DNA of 64,000 nt from an uncultured Marinobacter sp. (GCF_913055835.1 NZ_CAJXKQ010000023.1:1-64000); one strand, 5' to 3'; shown: positions 9,914 to 21,297, counted from the stretch's first letter. Notes: generated from the sequence alone by a model not told the origin. Program-made: numbers and translations.

Positions 9914-10384
9914 CTAGTCAGCACGAGCTTCCAGTGCCCTTTCCACCTGACTGGCGGAATATCCCCGACGATTCAGAAAGCGCGCCTGACGCACTTTTTC
10001 GTCCCAGTCTTCACTTAGATCCGCCAGCCCAAACCGTTTATCCCGGATGCCGATAGCTCGCTGGCACCAGTCTTCCTCGGTCATCTCGTCAACACACTCC
10101 GGAGTCTTGTGCACCCCACGCTGTTGAAGTTCACCAAGAATCCGTAGCGGGCCATAGCCAAGGTCCATTCTCTGGCGGGCGTAGACGTCAGCAAACCGGT
10201 CATCGTCAAGCCAACCCTCTTTCTCGTAGTCATCCAGAACGGCGTCGATAATGTCTCCAGACACCTTTCGCTGACGAAGCTTCAGGCTCAACTCAAGGCG
10301 GCTGTGCTCCCTCCTGGCCAGCAGTCTCAGCGCCGTTGCCCGGGCCCGGTAATCCTGATCGTCCTGATTTTCCTGTTTTGCCAT
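9914..10384 (-). CDS. recX: Recombination regulator RecX
   Basis: A 156-residue RecX protein: three-helix repeats with LLARREHSRLELSLKLRQR near the N-terminus, DDDRFADVYARQR in the middle and FLNRRGYSASQVERAL near the end. RecX binds RecA filaments and limits RecA activity. The ATG at 10384 gives the MAKQENQ start; a 9-codon upstream extension is unlikely. recX normally follows recA, but here its upstream neighbour is the divergent DUF349 gene and there is no recA, so it must have its own promoter. It is convergent with mltF. Confidence 0.9.
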   Translation of the reverse strand: MAKQENQDDQDYRARATALRLLARREHSRLELSLKLRQRKVSGDIIDAVLDDYEKEGWLDDDRFADVYARQRMDLGYGPLRILGELQQRGVHKTPECVDEMTEEDWCQRAIGIRDKRFGLADLSEDWDEKVRQARFLNRRGYSASQVERALEARAD

Positions 10385-10561
10385 ACAGACCCTTTCCGCA
10401 CACGCACACAAAACGCTAGACTAGCCGCGAATTTTTCGACTGGTCAGCACCTCAGACTGACCCGTCAAACTACCCGGCATCCCCAACCGGAGGCCGATGG
10501 CCGGTGGCGGTCCAACTTTGCCCGACACCGTGAACTGGTTTCAACACCCAAGGATACTCTT

Positions 10562-13027
10562 ATGGCCGCGTTCATCCAGAAACTGTTCAGATCCCGCAAG
10601 ACAACCGAGGCAACACCCAAACAGCGGAAAGCCACCCAGCCAGAGCCTGCCGAACAGGAGGATACCCGAGCCAGTCAAAGAGAAGAACAGCTGGGAACCC
10701 TTGAGGGTTCGCCATCGCAGAATGTTCTGGCGAAACTGGCGATTGAGGGGGTCACAGCCGATATCCGACAGGCTGCCGCCAGCAAGCTGACCGATGAAAG
10801 CTGCCTTCAGGAAGTTCAGAAACGGGCCAAAGGCCGGGATAAGGGCGTCTACCAGATCGTTAAACTCGCACTTCAGGAGCGGCGCGAAGAACAGGCACGA
10901 TTGGCCAGTATAAGTCAGACCATCGCCACCCTAATTCGCCACGCCGAGGACCAGGCAAGAAGCGACGACACCAAGCTTTACGAGGCGAGGCTTGATGCCC
11001 TGCTGAAGCAATGGACAGAGGTGGAAGAGTACGCCACACCGGAACAGGCGCAAACGTTCCTGGAAGCGGTTCACCAGTGCAGGGAGCGCATTACGGACCT
11101 TCAGTCAGCGGCAGAAGATGAAAAGCGCCGGCGCGAGCAGCAGCGCCAACGCCAGGAAACCCTCGATCTGCTGACCCGCACACTGGATGACCTCAAGTCG
11201 CAACCGCCAGAGACACTGCCCTCACTAGCGTCTCTGGATGCACTGCAGAAAACCCAGGAAAACCGATGGCTGGAAGCAACACGGGATACAGCCGTAGACA
11301 AGCAGGAACAGAAATCCTACGAGACCGCGATGCTGGCACTGCGCAACTACCTCAACGCTGTTCGCAGGATTACCCAGGACAAAGAAACCATTCTCGAACT
11401 CGGCGCTGCGCTCGACGGTGAAGGCGATGCCACGGACGAGCAGCGCGCCCGGGCAAAAACCCTTATTGCCGAGATCAACTGGCCGGAAGGTTACCCTGTC
11501 CCTGCACTGGTTGAGCCTTTGCGAAAACTGGCAGGAAAACCCAGGGCATCGAGCAAGCCCGGTGTTGATCAGGAACAGCAGAAGGGCCTGGCAAATCGCC
11601 TTGAAGCCGATCTCAAAAAGCTGGAAGAAGCCCTGGAGGCCAAGCAGCTTAAAGAATCAAAACAGCTGTTCAAAACTGCCCAGCAGTACTTCCGCGATCT
11701 GGACCAGCGACACGCCAAACCCTTTCAGGCCCGGATCCAACTGCTTAACGGTCAGTTGAGAGAGCTCTCGGACTGGCAGGGCTTTGCGACCGAACCGAAG
11801 CAGATTGCCCTGTGCGAGCAGATGGAATACCTGGCAGACCAACCTATGGATCCTGAAGCAAAGGCAGAGCGGATCAAGGAACTGCAGAATGAATGGCGCG
11901 ACCTGGGCGGCTCTTCAGACCGGACTCTCTGGTCGCGCTTCAAGGCCGCGTCCGACAAGGCCTATGAACCCTGCAAAGCCTACTTTTCTGCAAAGTCCGG
12001 CCTGAAGCAGGCCAATCTGGAAAAGCGGTCCGCCATTTGCGAGCAGCTTGAAAGCTTTCTGAACAATGCTGACTGGTCCTCGATCGATTGGAAGGCCGCC
12101 GAGCGCATTCATCAGACCGCCCGCCAGGAGTGGAAGGAAGCCTGGCCAGTGGAGTTCCGGGACAATCGTGCCGTTCAGAAGCGCTTCGATGAACTGCTCA
12201 AAAGACTGGAGGCGCCACTGGATGAGGAACGCCGGAAAAACGAAACACTGAAACAGGCGATCGTGGAGAAAGCCGAGGCACTGGTTGACCACGAACCGCT
12301 CCAGGAGGCCATGAATCAGGCCAAGGCGCTGCAGGGAGAGTGGCAAGCCATCGGCATTACCCGTCATCGGGAGGACCGGAAAATGTGGCAGGCCTTCCGC
12401 AGGGCCTGCGACCAGATCTTTGCCCGCCGCGATGCCGAGCGCACGCAACAGCAGCAGGCATCCCGGGCCGCCGATGAGTCTGCACAGGCGAGTCTCGCGC
12501 AGGTTTCAGGGGTATCCTCCGACAGTGATGAGCAGGCGGTTGCGTCAGCGCTGACGACGCTGGGAGAGATCGACGCGTCAAGCTTGTCCAAGGGTGTCAG
12601 AGAACAGCTTCAACAGGAAAAGCAGCGGTTGAGCCAGATCCTCTCCACGCTGAAGCTTCAGGCGAAAATGGCCTCGTGGCAGTCTCTGGTGGTGGCTGCC
12701 ACAAAAGGCGAAACCACCGATGATTCAGCGCCGAAACACTGGTTCGGACTGGCAGAGTCCCCGGAAGCAAGCGATCCGGTCGAGCTGGTGATCCGGGCAG
12801 AGATTCTGTGCGGCGTCCCATCACCGGAGTCAGATCAGCAGCGTCGCATGGAAATCCAGGTCCAGCGCCTGGCCGATGGCATGGGGGCTGCGGACAACGG
12901 CAACGATCAGATACAGAATGTGGAAAAGCTGCTTGCGAGCTGGTGCCTGGGCGGCATTGGCAAAAATGCCGACACCGGGCTGGCCGAGCGTCTGAACAAG
13001 GCCCTCACCAACCTGAACCCGGCCTGA
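10562..13027 (+). CDS. DUF349 domain-containing coiled-coil protein
   Basis: An 821-residue, highly charged, mostly helical protein. The N-terminal half shows long runs rich in Glu, Gln, Arg and Lys (coiled coil). From about residue 430 there are at least three DUF349-type units, each with a conserved Trp: LQNEWRDLG, RQEWKEAWP and LQGEWQAIG. No enzymatic motif is visible and no function can be given. The ATG at 10562 follows AAGGA at eight bases; the frame is open upstream across the divergent recX promoter but has no family-like sequence there. Transcription is toward the ComFB gene, tail to tail. Confidence 0.85.
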   Translation: MAAFIQKLFRSRKTTEATPKQRKATQPEPAEQEDTRASQREEQLGTLEGSPSQNVLAKLAIEGVTADIRQAAASKLTDESCLQEVQKRAKGRDKGVYQIVKLALQERREEQARLASISQTIATLIRHAEDQARSDDTKLYEARLDALLKQWTEVEEYATPEQAQTFLEAVHQCRERITDLQSAAEDEKRRREQQRQRQETLDLLTRTLDDLKSQPPETLPSLASLDALQKTQENRWLEATRDTAVDKQEQKSYETAMLALRNYLNAVRRITQDKETILELGAALDGEGDATDEQRARAKTLIAEINWPEGYPVPALVEPLRKLAGKPRASSKPGVDQEQQKGLANRLEADLKKLEEALEAKQLKESKQLFKTAQQYFRDLDQRHAKPFQARIQLLNGQLRELSDWQGFATEPKQIALCEQMEYLADQPMDPEAKAERIKELQNEWRDLGGSSDRTLWSRFKAASDKAYEPCKAYFSAKSGLKQANLEKRSAICEQLESFLNNADWSSIDWKAAERIHQTARQEWKEAWPVEFRDNRAVQKRFDELLKRLEAPLDEERRKNETLKQAIVEKAEALVDHEPLQEAMNQAKALQGEWQAIGITRHREDRKMWQAFRRACDQIFARRDAERTQQQQASRAADESAQASLAQVSGVSSDSDEQAVASALTTLGEIDASSLSKGVREQLQQEKQRLSQILSTLKLQAKMASWQSLVVAATKGETTDDSAPKHWFGLAESPEASDPVELVIRAEILCGVPSPESDQQRRMEIQVQRLADGMGAADNGNDQIQNVEKLLASWCLGGIGKNADTGLAERLNKALTNLNPA

Positions 13028-13040
13028 TGCGGCCTGCGGT

Positions 13041-13304
13041 TTACTCCCGCTGATGCTCTTTGACGAACTCCCTGGCCTCTTTCACAGCGGCCAGGGACCT
13101 CTGTTTCATCTCCTTGAGCTCCTCGTCGGCCAGATAGAACATCATATCGATTGAATGACGATAATACCGCGTGGGCAGCCGGTTCAGGGCCACGCACATC
13201 ACATCGGTAAGATAGTCCGCTGTGTCAGACTCCTCCCGCGTTGCCTCAATGGCATCCACCACCAGCCGTTCGTAGAAATTGTCGATCGCATCTCGCAGAG
13301 ACAT
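13041..13304 (-). CDS. ComFB-like (late competence development) family protein
   Basis: An 87-residue protein matching the ComFB domain: YLTDVMCVALNRLPTRYYRHS followed by a charged C-terminal helix. In other bacteria ComFB-type proteins are small single-domain proteins, some reported as nucleotide-messenger receptors; here the role is unknown. The ATG at 13304 has AGGAGG nine bases upstream, which decides against the longer frame from 13391. It lies between the DUF349 gene (convergent) and the thiolase gene (divergent). Confidence 0.8.
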   Translation of the reverse strand: MSLRDAIDNFYERLVVDAIEATREESDTADYLTDVMCVALNRLPTRYYRHSIDMMFYLADEELKEMKQRSLAAVKEAREFVKEHQRE

Positions 13305-13492
13305 GGCTTGCGCCTCCTGAATTCGTCTGCGGTTTCTAACACCATAGAAGCCACCTCTCTCGTTGTCATGGTTGATGAGCAATTTCGCCAATGCGATTGG
13401 CAGCCCGCGTCATTACCCCCCGCAGCTGCAACCGGCTATGGTTGTGTCATCGGTTAATCAAATCCGAGAACAATTTGACCAGAGGACAAGCA

Positions 13493-14701
<1,209 letters not shown>

Positions 14702-14730
14702 ACCCGTCCACTTTTCAAGGAGAACCGATT

Positions 14731-16881
14731 ATGAGTGCCATCCGCTATGAACTGGGTTCAGACCAGATCCTGACCCTCACCATCGACATGCCAGGCCAGT
14801 CCGCCAACACCATGAATGCCGCGTTCCGGGACGCCCTCTCGGAAACCGCCGCAAAAGTGAAAGATGACCTGGACAACATCCGCGGCGTGATCATTGCTTC
14901 CGCCAAGAAGACCTTTTTTGCCGGCGGCGACCTGAAAGAGCTGTACAAAGTTACGCGGGAAGACGCCCGAACCTTTGAAGACATGGTCAACGGCCTGAAA
15001 TCTCACATGCGCTTCCTGGAGACCAGCGGCAAACCCGTTGTCGCCGCTATTAACGGCTCTGCGCTTGGTGGCGGCCTGGAGATCGCGCTGGCCTGCCATC
15101 ATCGGGTGGCCATTGACGACGACAGCATTCAACTGGGGCTGCCCGAAGTCACACTGGGCCTGCTGCCCGGCGGTGGCGGCACTCAGCGACTGCCTCGAAT
15201 GATTGGCCTGGAAGCGGCCTTCCCGTTCCTGATGGAAGGCAAGAAGGTGAACCCCAAAGCCGCCCTCAAGGCTGGCATTGTTGACGAACTGGCCGATTCT
15301 ACCGACGAGATGATCACCAAGGCCCGGGCATTTATTGATGCCAACCCGAAGTGTCAGCAGCCGTGGGACCAGAAAGGCTTCAAGTTTCCTGGCGGCGCAC
15401 CCCACCACCCCGCCATGGCCCAGAAACTGGCCATTGCCCCGGCCATGCTGAAGCAGAAAACCAAAGGCTGTTATCCGGCTCCGGAGCGCATACTCTCTGC
15501 CGCCGTTGAAGGCGCCCAGGTGGATTTCGACAACGGCAGCCTGATCGAAACCCGTTACTTTGCCGAACTGGTCATTGGCCAGGTTGCCAAGAACATGACC
15601 GGTACCTTCTGGTTCCAGTTGAACGCCATCAAGGCGGGCGGCAGCCGGCCAGATGGCGTTGAAAAAGAAACCTTCCGCAAGGTAGGTGTTCTGGGCGCCG
15701 GCATGATGGGTGCTGGTATCGCCTATTCCACGGCCACACGCGGTATCGATGTGGTTCTGAAAGATGTCTCCGTGGAGAATGCCGAAAAAGGCAAAAGCTA
15801 CTCCGAGAAGCTGTTGGCCAAGAAGGTCAGCCGTGGCCGGATGAGCGAAGCGCAGAAGGCAGAGATCCTTGGCCGGATCAAAGCCACGGATTCCGCGGAT
15901 GATCTGGAGGGCTGTGATCTGGTGATCGAAGCCGTCTTTGAAGACAGCGAACTGAAAGCCAGGGTAACCGGGGAGGCAGAACCGAAGCTGGTCGAAAACG
16001 GCATCTTCGCCTCCAACACGTCCACCATCCCCATCACCCAGCTCGCGGGTGCGTCGGCCAAGGCCGAGAATTTCATCGGTCTGCATTTCTTCTCGCCCGT
16101 GGACAAAATGCAACTGGTGGAAATCATCGTCGGGGAAAAGACCTCCGATGAAACCCTGGCACGCTCGTTCGACTACGTGCAGCAGATCGGCAAGATCCCG
16201 GTGGTGGTGAATGACAGCCGGGGCTTCTTTACGTCCCGGGTTTTCGGCACCTTTGTCAACGAAGGCATCTGTATGCTGGGTGAAGGCATCCACCCCTCTA
16301 GCATTGAAAATGCAGGGTTGCTTGCCGGCATGCCCGTCGGCCCGCTGGCCATCTCCGACGAGGTCAGCATGACCCTGATGCAGCACATCCGGGACCAGAG
16401 CAAAAAAGACACTGAAGCCTCCGGTGGCAGCTGGAACGCCCACCCGGCGGAAGCAGTCATCGATGCGATGGTCAACGAGCACGGCCGCAAGGGCAAGGCT
16501 GCCGGGGCCGGCTTCTATGACTATCCCGCCAATGGCAAGAAGCACCTCTGGCCGGAACTGGAAAACCTGTTCGTGGATGCAGACAAGGCCAGGACCGTCA
16601 AACTGCAGGAACTCAAAGACCGGATTCTGTTCATCCAGGCCATTGAAACCGTCCGCTGCCTGGAAGAGGGAGTGCTGCGCACCGTGGAGGATGCAAATAT
16701 TGGCAGTATCTTCGGCATTGGCTATGCGCCCTGGACGGGTGGCGCCATCCAGTTTATCAATCAGTACGGCGTAAGAGCCTTCACGGAACGCGCATCCGAA
16801 CTCGCCAAAGCCTACGGCGAACGCTTTGCGCCCCCGAAATTGTTGCAGGAAAAGGCGGAAACGAACACACCGTTTGCCTGA
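14731..16881 (+). CDS. Multifunctional enoyl-CoA hydratase / 3-hydroxyacyl-CoA dehydrogenase (FadB/FadJ-type)
   Basis: A 716-residue fusion. The N-terminal crotonase domain has the oxyanion-hole sequence AINGSALGGGLEIALACHHR and catalytic Glu in LGLPEVTLGLLPGGGG. The NAD-binding domain begins KVGVLGAGMMGAGIAYST (about residue 311). The dehydrogenase histidine is in FIGLHFFSPVDKM, and C-terminal 3HCDH domains follow. It hydrates enoyl-CoA and oxidises 3-hydroxyacyl-CoA in beta-oxidation. Length is nearer FadJ (714) than FadB (729). AAGGAG precedes the ATG. It is co-transcribed with the thiolase and ends at the hairpin at 16901. Confidence 0.93.
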   Translation: MSAIRYELGSDQILTLTIDMPGQSANTMNAAFRDALSETAAKVKDDLDNIRGVIIASAKKTFFAGGDLKELYKVTREDARTFEDMVNGLKSHMRFLETSGKPVVAAINGSALGGGLEIALACHHRVAIDDDSIQLGLPEVTLGLLPGGGGTQRLPRMIGLEAAFPFLMEGKKVNPKAALKAGIVDELADSTDEMITKARAFIDANPKCQQPWDQKGFKFPGGAPHHPAMAQKLAIAPAMLKQKTKGCYPAPERILSAAVEGAQVDFDNGSLIETRYFAELVIGQVAKNMTGTFWFQLNAIKAGGSRPDGVEKETFRKVGVLGAGMMGAGIAYSTATRGIDVVLKDVSVENAEKGKSYSEKLLAKKVSRGRMSEAQKAEILGRIKATDSADDLEGCDLVIEAVFEDSELKARVTGEAEPKLVENGIFASNTSTIPITQLAGASAKAENFIGLHFFSPVDKMQLVEIIVGEKTSDETLARSFDYVQQIGKIPVVVNDSRGFFTSRVFGTFVNEGICMLGEGIHPSSIENAGLLAGMPVGPLAISDEVSMTLMQHIRDQSKKDTEASGGSWNAHPAEAVIDAMVNEHGRKGKAAGAGFYDYPANGKKHLWPELENLFVDADKARTVKLQELKDRILFIQAIETVRCLEEGVLRTVEDANIGSIFGIGYAPWTGGAIQFINQYGVRAFTERASELAKAYGERFAPPKLLQEKAETNTPFA

Positions 16882-16900
16882 CCGGGCTCTGCCGACTCAT

Positions 16901-16929
16901 TGCCGGGAGGGATGCGCTCCCTCCCGGCA
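16901..16929 (+). terminator. Strong hairpin after the beta-oxidation operon
   Basis: TGCCGGGAGGG (16901-16911) and CCCTCCCGGCA (16919-16929) form a perfect 11-bp stem with a 7-base loop, 20 bases after the stop codon. There is only a short T run behind it, so it may be a weak intrinsic terminator or a 3'-end stabiliser. The remaining gap to 17128 shows a TACAAT box at 17052-17057 as a possible -10 for prc, nothing more. Confidence 0.6.
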
Positions 16930-17128
16930 CCCACCTCTTGCCTGTCCAACCAGCGCAGCGGATGACCATCCGGTTACCAACCTGGCGCCTTCATGGACAG
17001 ATTGTCACGAACCGATACGCCCTGCCTATGGCATCGGGTGTAGTGCTTGCCTACAATAAATTTAATCAGTCACGGGTAGACACTCCCTCAAAAACCGAGT
17101 GGCTACCAATACCGTCAGGTAAGCATTT

Positions 17129-19312
17129 ATGACCATCGCGGAAAGAATTATGGCTCGTCGCTCTCCGGCCGGATCTGTTCGGTCCGGAGTGTGCAAGGCA
17201 ATGGCCGTGGCATTGCTGTTGTCTGCGCCACTGGGGCTTCACGCCAAAGTGGAAACTCCAGCCGTCTATGAGCCAGTTGCACCGACGATTGATCAGGCGC
17301 GGGCCAATATCCTGATCGCCCGTCAGCTGCAGTTCACCCATTTTCGGGACCTCGGAATCAGCGATGAACTCTCCGGAGACGTGTTTGATGCCTACCTTGA
17401 CTATCTGGACGGCCAGCGGATCTACCTGTCAAAGGACGACATTGCAAAATTCGACAAGATTCGTACCCAGTTGGGCTCGGCCCTGAAAACCGGCCAGTTG
17501 CAGCCGGGCTTTGATATCTACAATCTCGTCCAGCAACGGATTATCGAGCGCCTCCAGTTTGCTCTCAAAACCATTGATAACGGCCTGGATTCGCTGGATT
17601 TCTCGGCCAAAGAAAGCATTCTGGTCGACCGCTCGGAAGCTGACTGGGAACCGGACGCCAGGGCTCTGGATGATCTTTGGGTAAAGCGCATCAAGAACGC
17701 GGTGCTGGCACAGCGCCTGAACGGCGCAGATGATGAGGCGATCATTGAAACTCTCCGCCGGCGTTACGAAGGCCAGCTTAAACGCGCCTACCAGGCCCGC
17801 AGTGAAGATGCCTTCCAGGCCTACATGAACGCGTTTACCGGTATGTGGGACCCGCACACATCTTACTTTTCGCCTCGCACCTCCGAAAACTTCAACATCA
17901 ACATGAGCCTTTCTCTGGAAGGCATTGGTGCTGTCCTGCAGTCCGACAACGAATATACCAAGGTGGTAAGACTGGTACCCGGCGGCCCGGCGTCCAAACA
18001 GGGTCAGCTTGAACCGGCAGATCGGATTGTCTCGGTCGCACAGGAGGGCGAAAAACCTGTGAATGTCATAGGTTGGCGCCTGGACGAAGTTGTCGACCTT
18101 ATCCGTGGACCGCGTAACTCCACGGTCACCCTGGAGGTGATTCCGGCCAATGCGTCTGATGAGACCATTACCGAAACTATCGCGATCAAACGGGATGAGG
18201 TAAAGCTGGAAGAGCAGAGTGCCAGCAAGGACACCATCCGCCTCGAGCGCGGCGGCAAAGAATATACGATTGGCGTGATTACCATCCCCACTTTCTATGC
18301 CGATTTTCAGGCCATGCAGGCGGGTGACCCGAATTACAAGAGCACCACCCGGGATGTTCGTAATCTGATCGCGGAACTTGAAGCCGAGGGCGTCGATGGA
18401 CTGGTGATGGATTTGCGCAACAATGGTGGTGGTGCCCTGCACGAGGCCAACGATCTGGTCGGCCTGTTCATCGACAAAGGCCCCACCGTTCAGATTCGCA
18501 ACGCCAACAACGATGTGCAGGTACTGAACGACGAGGATCCTTCGGTCGCCTATGACGGACCGCTGGTAGTACTCACCAACCGCATGAGCGCGTCAGCATC
18601 CGAAATTTTCGCTGGCGCCATCCAGGACTATGGCCGGGGACTGGTTGTCGGTTCCCAGACCTTCGGTAAAGGGACCGTTCAGGCGGTGCGTCCGCTGAAC
18701 CATGGCCAACTCAAGATCACCCAGTCAAAGTTCTACCGGGTATCAGGCGGCTCCACCCAGCACAAAGGGGTGATTCCGGACATCGAGATTCCCTCCCGTA
18801 TCGACAAGACGCGCATAGGTGAAGACGCTCTGGATCACGCCCTGCCCTGGGACCAGATCGAGGCCGTACCGCACACCCGGTATTTTGATTTCAGCGGAAT
18901 CATTGATGAGCTTCGCAAGCGGCACGAAGAGCGATTCTCAACCAATCCCGAATTCAGTTTGTTGCAGCAGGAAATCGACTTCCTGACCAAACAGCGTGCC
19001 ACCGACAGTGTCAGCCTTAATCTGGAAGAACGTCGCGCCGAGCACGAACAGATTGAACGCACGCGGCTGACGATCGCCAACGCCAGGCGTGAACTGAAAG
19101 GACAGCCACCTTTTGATTCCCTGGAAGACCTGGAAGACTGGCAGGACCAGCAAGCGGCCGATCTGGATTCCACCGACGAAGAACTGGATTTCGTGATCCG
19201 TGAAGGTGGCCATATCATGGCGGACATGCTGGACCTGGATAACCGCATGGCGTCCATTCTGGACCCGCAACAGTTCGCGGCTCAGGCTCCGGCTTCGGCC
19301 GTAAGCCGATAA
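17129..19312 (+). CDS. prc: Carboxy-terminal (tail-specific) processing protease Prc
   Basis: A 727-residue periplasmic S41 protease that cuts proteins with nonpolar C-termini. An N-terminal signal sequence (AMAVALLLSAPLGLHA) is followed by the Tsp N-terminal region, a PDZ domain at about 245-330 (LEGIGAVLQSDNEYTKVVRL) and the S41 domain. The catalytic Ser lies in RMSASASEIFAG (about 489) and the Lys in GSQTFGKGTVQ (about 514), by alignment with E. coli Tsp. The ATG at 17129 follows an AGGTAAG sequence; an ATG seven codons later is also possible. The HTH gene follows after 18 bases, so the two may be co-transcribed. Confidence 0.94.
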   Translation: MTIAERIMARRSPAGSVRSGVCKAMAVALLLSAPLGLHAKVETPAVYEPVAPTIDQARANILIARQLQFTHFRDLGISDELSGDVFDAYLDYLDGQRIYLSKDDIAKFDKIRTQLGSALKTGQLQPGFDIYNLVQQRIIERLQFALKTIDNGLDSLDFSAKESILVDRSEADWEPDARALDDLWVKRIKNAVLAQRLNGADDEAIIETLRRRYEGQLKRAYQARSEDAFQAYMNAFTGMWDPHTSYFSPRTSENFNINMSLSLEGIGAVLQSDNEYTKVVRLVPGGPASKQGQLEPADRIVSVAQEGEKPVNVIGWRLDEVVDLIRGPRNSTVTLEVIPANASDETITETIAIKRDEVKLEEQSASKDTIRLERGGKEYTIGVITIPTFYADFQAMQAGDPNYKSTTRDVRNLIAELEAEGVDGLVMDLRNNGGGALHEANDLVGLFIDKGPTVQIRNANNDVQVLNDEDPSVAYDGPLVVLTNRMSASASEIFAGAIQDYGRGLVVGSQTFGKGTVQAVRPLNHGQLKITQSKFYRVSGGSTQHKGVIPDIEIPSRIDKTRIGEDALDHALPWDQIEAVPHTRYFDFSGIIDELRKRHEERFSTNPEFSLLQQEIDFLTKQRATDSVSLNLEERRAEHEQIERTRLTIANARRELKGQPPFDSLEDLEDWQDQQAADLDSTDEELDFVIREGGHIMADMLDLDNRMASILDPQQFAAQAPASAVSR

Positions 19313-19330
19313 CCGGACACCTCCAGGCCC

Positions 19331-20131
19331 ATGACTGAAAAGGACACCAGCGGGCAGGATAGCCGCCAGAAAGCGCGAATGCTTCAGGACATGCTTTTGG
19401 ATGCCCTGCATGCCATGCGCTCGCTGGAACAAGTGGAAGAGCTGGAACAGCCGGCGACGCAAGAACGCACGCCCGAGGGCCTGATCGACCGCCTGGCAAG
19501 CCTCACAGGTTCGGCGCTCCGGTTCGGAGTCAAAGCCACCGATACGTCGCTCCGGGTTGGTCGGGCACTGATCAATTCCCAGGACCAGTTGCGAGCGATG
19601 CTCACCGCAGGCCAATCTCTCAGGGATATACGGGAGGTGGCCGGGCTCACACTGTCCGAAATGAGCGAGGCCCTGAATCTGCGGGACAAGTCGGTTCTGG
19701 AAGCCATTGAGAACGGCACGTCCACGCTTTCCTTCGAACTGATTCTGCGGCTCGCCGCCCTCATTGCCAGGAACGACCCCATTCCGTTCATTATGCGCAC
19801 CACGCGCAACTACAACCCGGAAGTCTGGCAGATTCTGAACGACTGGGGCGTGGCGAGGCTACCTCTGCAATTCGAGCGAGAGCGGGAGTTCATAAACATC
19901 TTCCGCCGGCATGACGACGCTCGCTCACTCTCGGACGAAGGCTTCCAGAAAGTGCTGGAGTTCACCCGCCAGAGTTTTGAAATGTCGCTGCACTTTATTG
20001 AGGAGCAGGAACAACAGGTAGCGGAGCTTCGGGCCGCCTACGAAGAAAAGCACCCGGAAGTAGAAACCTCATCGAAGAAGCCGGCGGCCGGAAAGAAACG
20101 GCCGCAGCAACCCACGCGATCAACCAAATAA
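19331..20131 (+). CDS. Helix-turn-helix (Cro/CI-type) domain protein
   Basis: A 266-residue protein with a HTH_3-like DNA-binding domain at about residues 97-150 ([20 protein letters not shown], then [20 protein letters not shown]). It is flanked by an acidic helical N-terminal region and a C-terminal helical region ending in a basic Lys/Pro/Arg tail. It lies 18 bases after prc on the same strand. It is probably a transcriptional regulator, but the target cannot be read from sequence. Its end overlaps the convergent mtnA gene by 12 bases. Confidence 0.8.
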   Translation: MTEKDTSGQDSRQKARMLQDMLLDALHAMRSLEQVEELEQPATQERTPEGLIDRLASLTGSALRFGVKATDTSLRVGRALINSQDQLRAMLTAGQSLRDIREVAGLTLSEMSEALNLRDKSVLEAIENGTSTLSFELILRLAALIARNDPIPFIMRTTRNYNPEVWQILNDWGVARLPLQFEREREFINIFRRHDDARSLSDEGFQKVLEFTRQSFEMSLHFIEEQEQQVAELRAAYEEKHPEVETSSKKPAAGKKRPQQPTRSTK

Positions 20132-21184
20132 CGCCCGCATACCGGTCATATTCGGGTTATGCACTACTCCCTTTTCGGTAACGATGGCATCAATCAGACT
20201 GGCCGGTGTCACGTCGAAGACCGGATTGAATACGCTGACTCCCTCCGGCGCCAGCCCGATGCCGCGAATCTCCCGCACCTCAATGCCGTCACGTTCCTCA
20301 ATGGGAACATCCGCTCCTGACGCCATGGCCATATCCACGGTGCTTGACGGCGCCACCACCATAAAGCCCACCCTATGGTGACGGGCCAGGACCGCCAAGC
20401 TGTACGTGCCGATCTTGTTGACCACATCGCCATTAGCCGTGATGCGGTCTGCACCGACAATTACCCAGCGTACGTCTTTTCGGGCCATGATTGCAGCAGC
20501 GGCACCATCGGCATTCAGTGTCACGGGAATGCCGTCCCGGGACAGCTCCCAAGCCGTCAGCCGGCCCCCCTGAAGCCACGGGCGGGTTTCATCCGCATAC
20601 ACTTCTTTCAGCAGTTTTTTTTCATTTAACCGGCGAACCACACCGAGGGCTGTGCCATACCCCCCGGTGGCCAATGCACCCGTGTTGCAATGCGTCAGCA
20701 CCGATATGGCTTCTTTGGTCCCGATGTACTCCAGAGCCTGCTCCGCCATGGCAAAATTGGCCGCCAGGTCTTCCTCGTGTATGGCCTCGGCCTCTCGGGC
20801 CAGACGCTTTACCGCCTCATCCAGGGAGTGACAGGCGTGAAACACCCGTTCCATGCGCTGCAACGCCCAGAAGAGGTTCACAGCCGTCGGCCGTGAAGCC
20901 GCCAGCTCACGGATGGCCTGCTTGATTTCCGCCTTCCAGTCGCCACCACCGGCATGCCTGGCTGCCAGGGCTACCCCGTAGGCTGCACTGATACCGATTG
21001 CCGGCGCGCCCCGGACCACCATATCCCGGATACTCTGCGATACACCGGCCGCTCCTTCCAGCGTTATCCAGTGCTCCTCTCCAGGCAACAGGCGCTGGTC
21101 CAGCAGTTCAAGACTGCTGCCGTGCCACCGTATTGCAACGGTGCCAATGCCACGTTCGGAAGAGGGTTTCGGGGTTGTTGCCAT
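20120..21184 (-). CDS. mtnA: S-methyl-5-thioribose-1-phosphate isomerase MtnA
   Basis: MtnA isomerises methylthioribose 1-phosphate to methylthioribulose 1-phosphate in methionine salvage. The 354-residue protein shows the family blocks [20 protein letters not shown], the catalytic Cys in [16 protein letters not shown] and the catalytic Asp in [19 protein letters not shown]. It is divergent from mtaD over a 113-bp region with a palindrome at the -10 (21222-21238). The two genes act on the same substrate, 5'-methylthioadenosine, so shared control is plausible. Confidence 0.95.
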   Translation of the reverse strand: MATTPKPSSERGIGTVAIRWHGSSLELLDQRLLPGEEHWITLEGAAGVSQSIRDMVVRGAPAIGISAAYGVALAARHAGGGDWKAEIKQAIRELAASRPTAVNLFWALQRMERVFHACHSLDEAVKRLAREAEAIHEEDLAANFAMAEQALEYIGTKEAISVLTHCNTGALATGGYGTALGVVRRLNEKKLLKEVYADETRPWLQGGRLTAWELSRDGIPVTLNADGAAAAIMARKDVRWVIVGADRITANGDVVNKIGTYSLAVLARHHRVGFMVVAPSSTVDMAMASGADVPIEERDGIEVREIRGIGLAPEGVSVFNPVFDVTPASLIDAIVTEKGVVHNPNMTGMRALFG

Positions 21185-21209
21185 AGAAAACTGCTCCGGT
21201 TATTCAGCG

Positions 21210-21238
21210 CTGAAAACTGCCAGTATAACGGTTATACT
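21210..21238 (+). promoter_or_regulatory. mtaD promoter overlapping a 17-bp palindrome
   Basis: CTGAAA (21210-21215), a 17-bp spacer and TATACT (21233-21238) fit a sigma-70 promoter for mtaD. The -10 is one half of the perfect palindrome AGTATAAC-G-GTTATACT (21222-21238). The other half, read on the minus strand, is also TATAAC/TATACT-like and could serve mtnA. A repressor site or two overlapping -10 boxes are both possible. Confidence 0.5.
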
Positions 21239-21297
21239 TCCGGGCTACATTTTCAAGGTGCGGCAGCTTCGCACCTGGCGCTGTAAGGCAGAATTGA

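Noticed and set aside
14758..16545. Long minus-strand open frame (595 codons) opposite the beta-oxidation dehydrogenase gene
   Set aside because: It is the antisense of a high-G+C real gene; the translation shows no protein-family features, while the plus strand has all catalytic motifs.
17429..18442. Minus-strand open frame (337 codons) opposite prc
   Set aside because: Shadow of the Prc coding sequence; no start site or family resemblance.
20120..20131. Frameshift at the end of the HTH gene or mtnA
   Set aside because: The 12-base overlap is a simple tail-to-tail overlap; both reading frames are complete and family-length.
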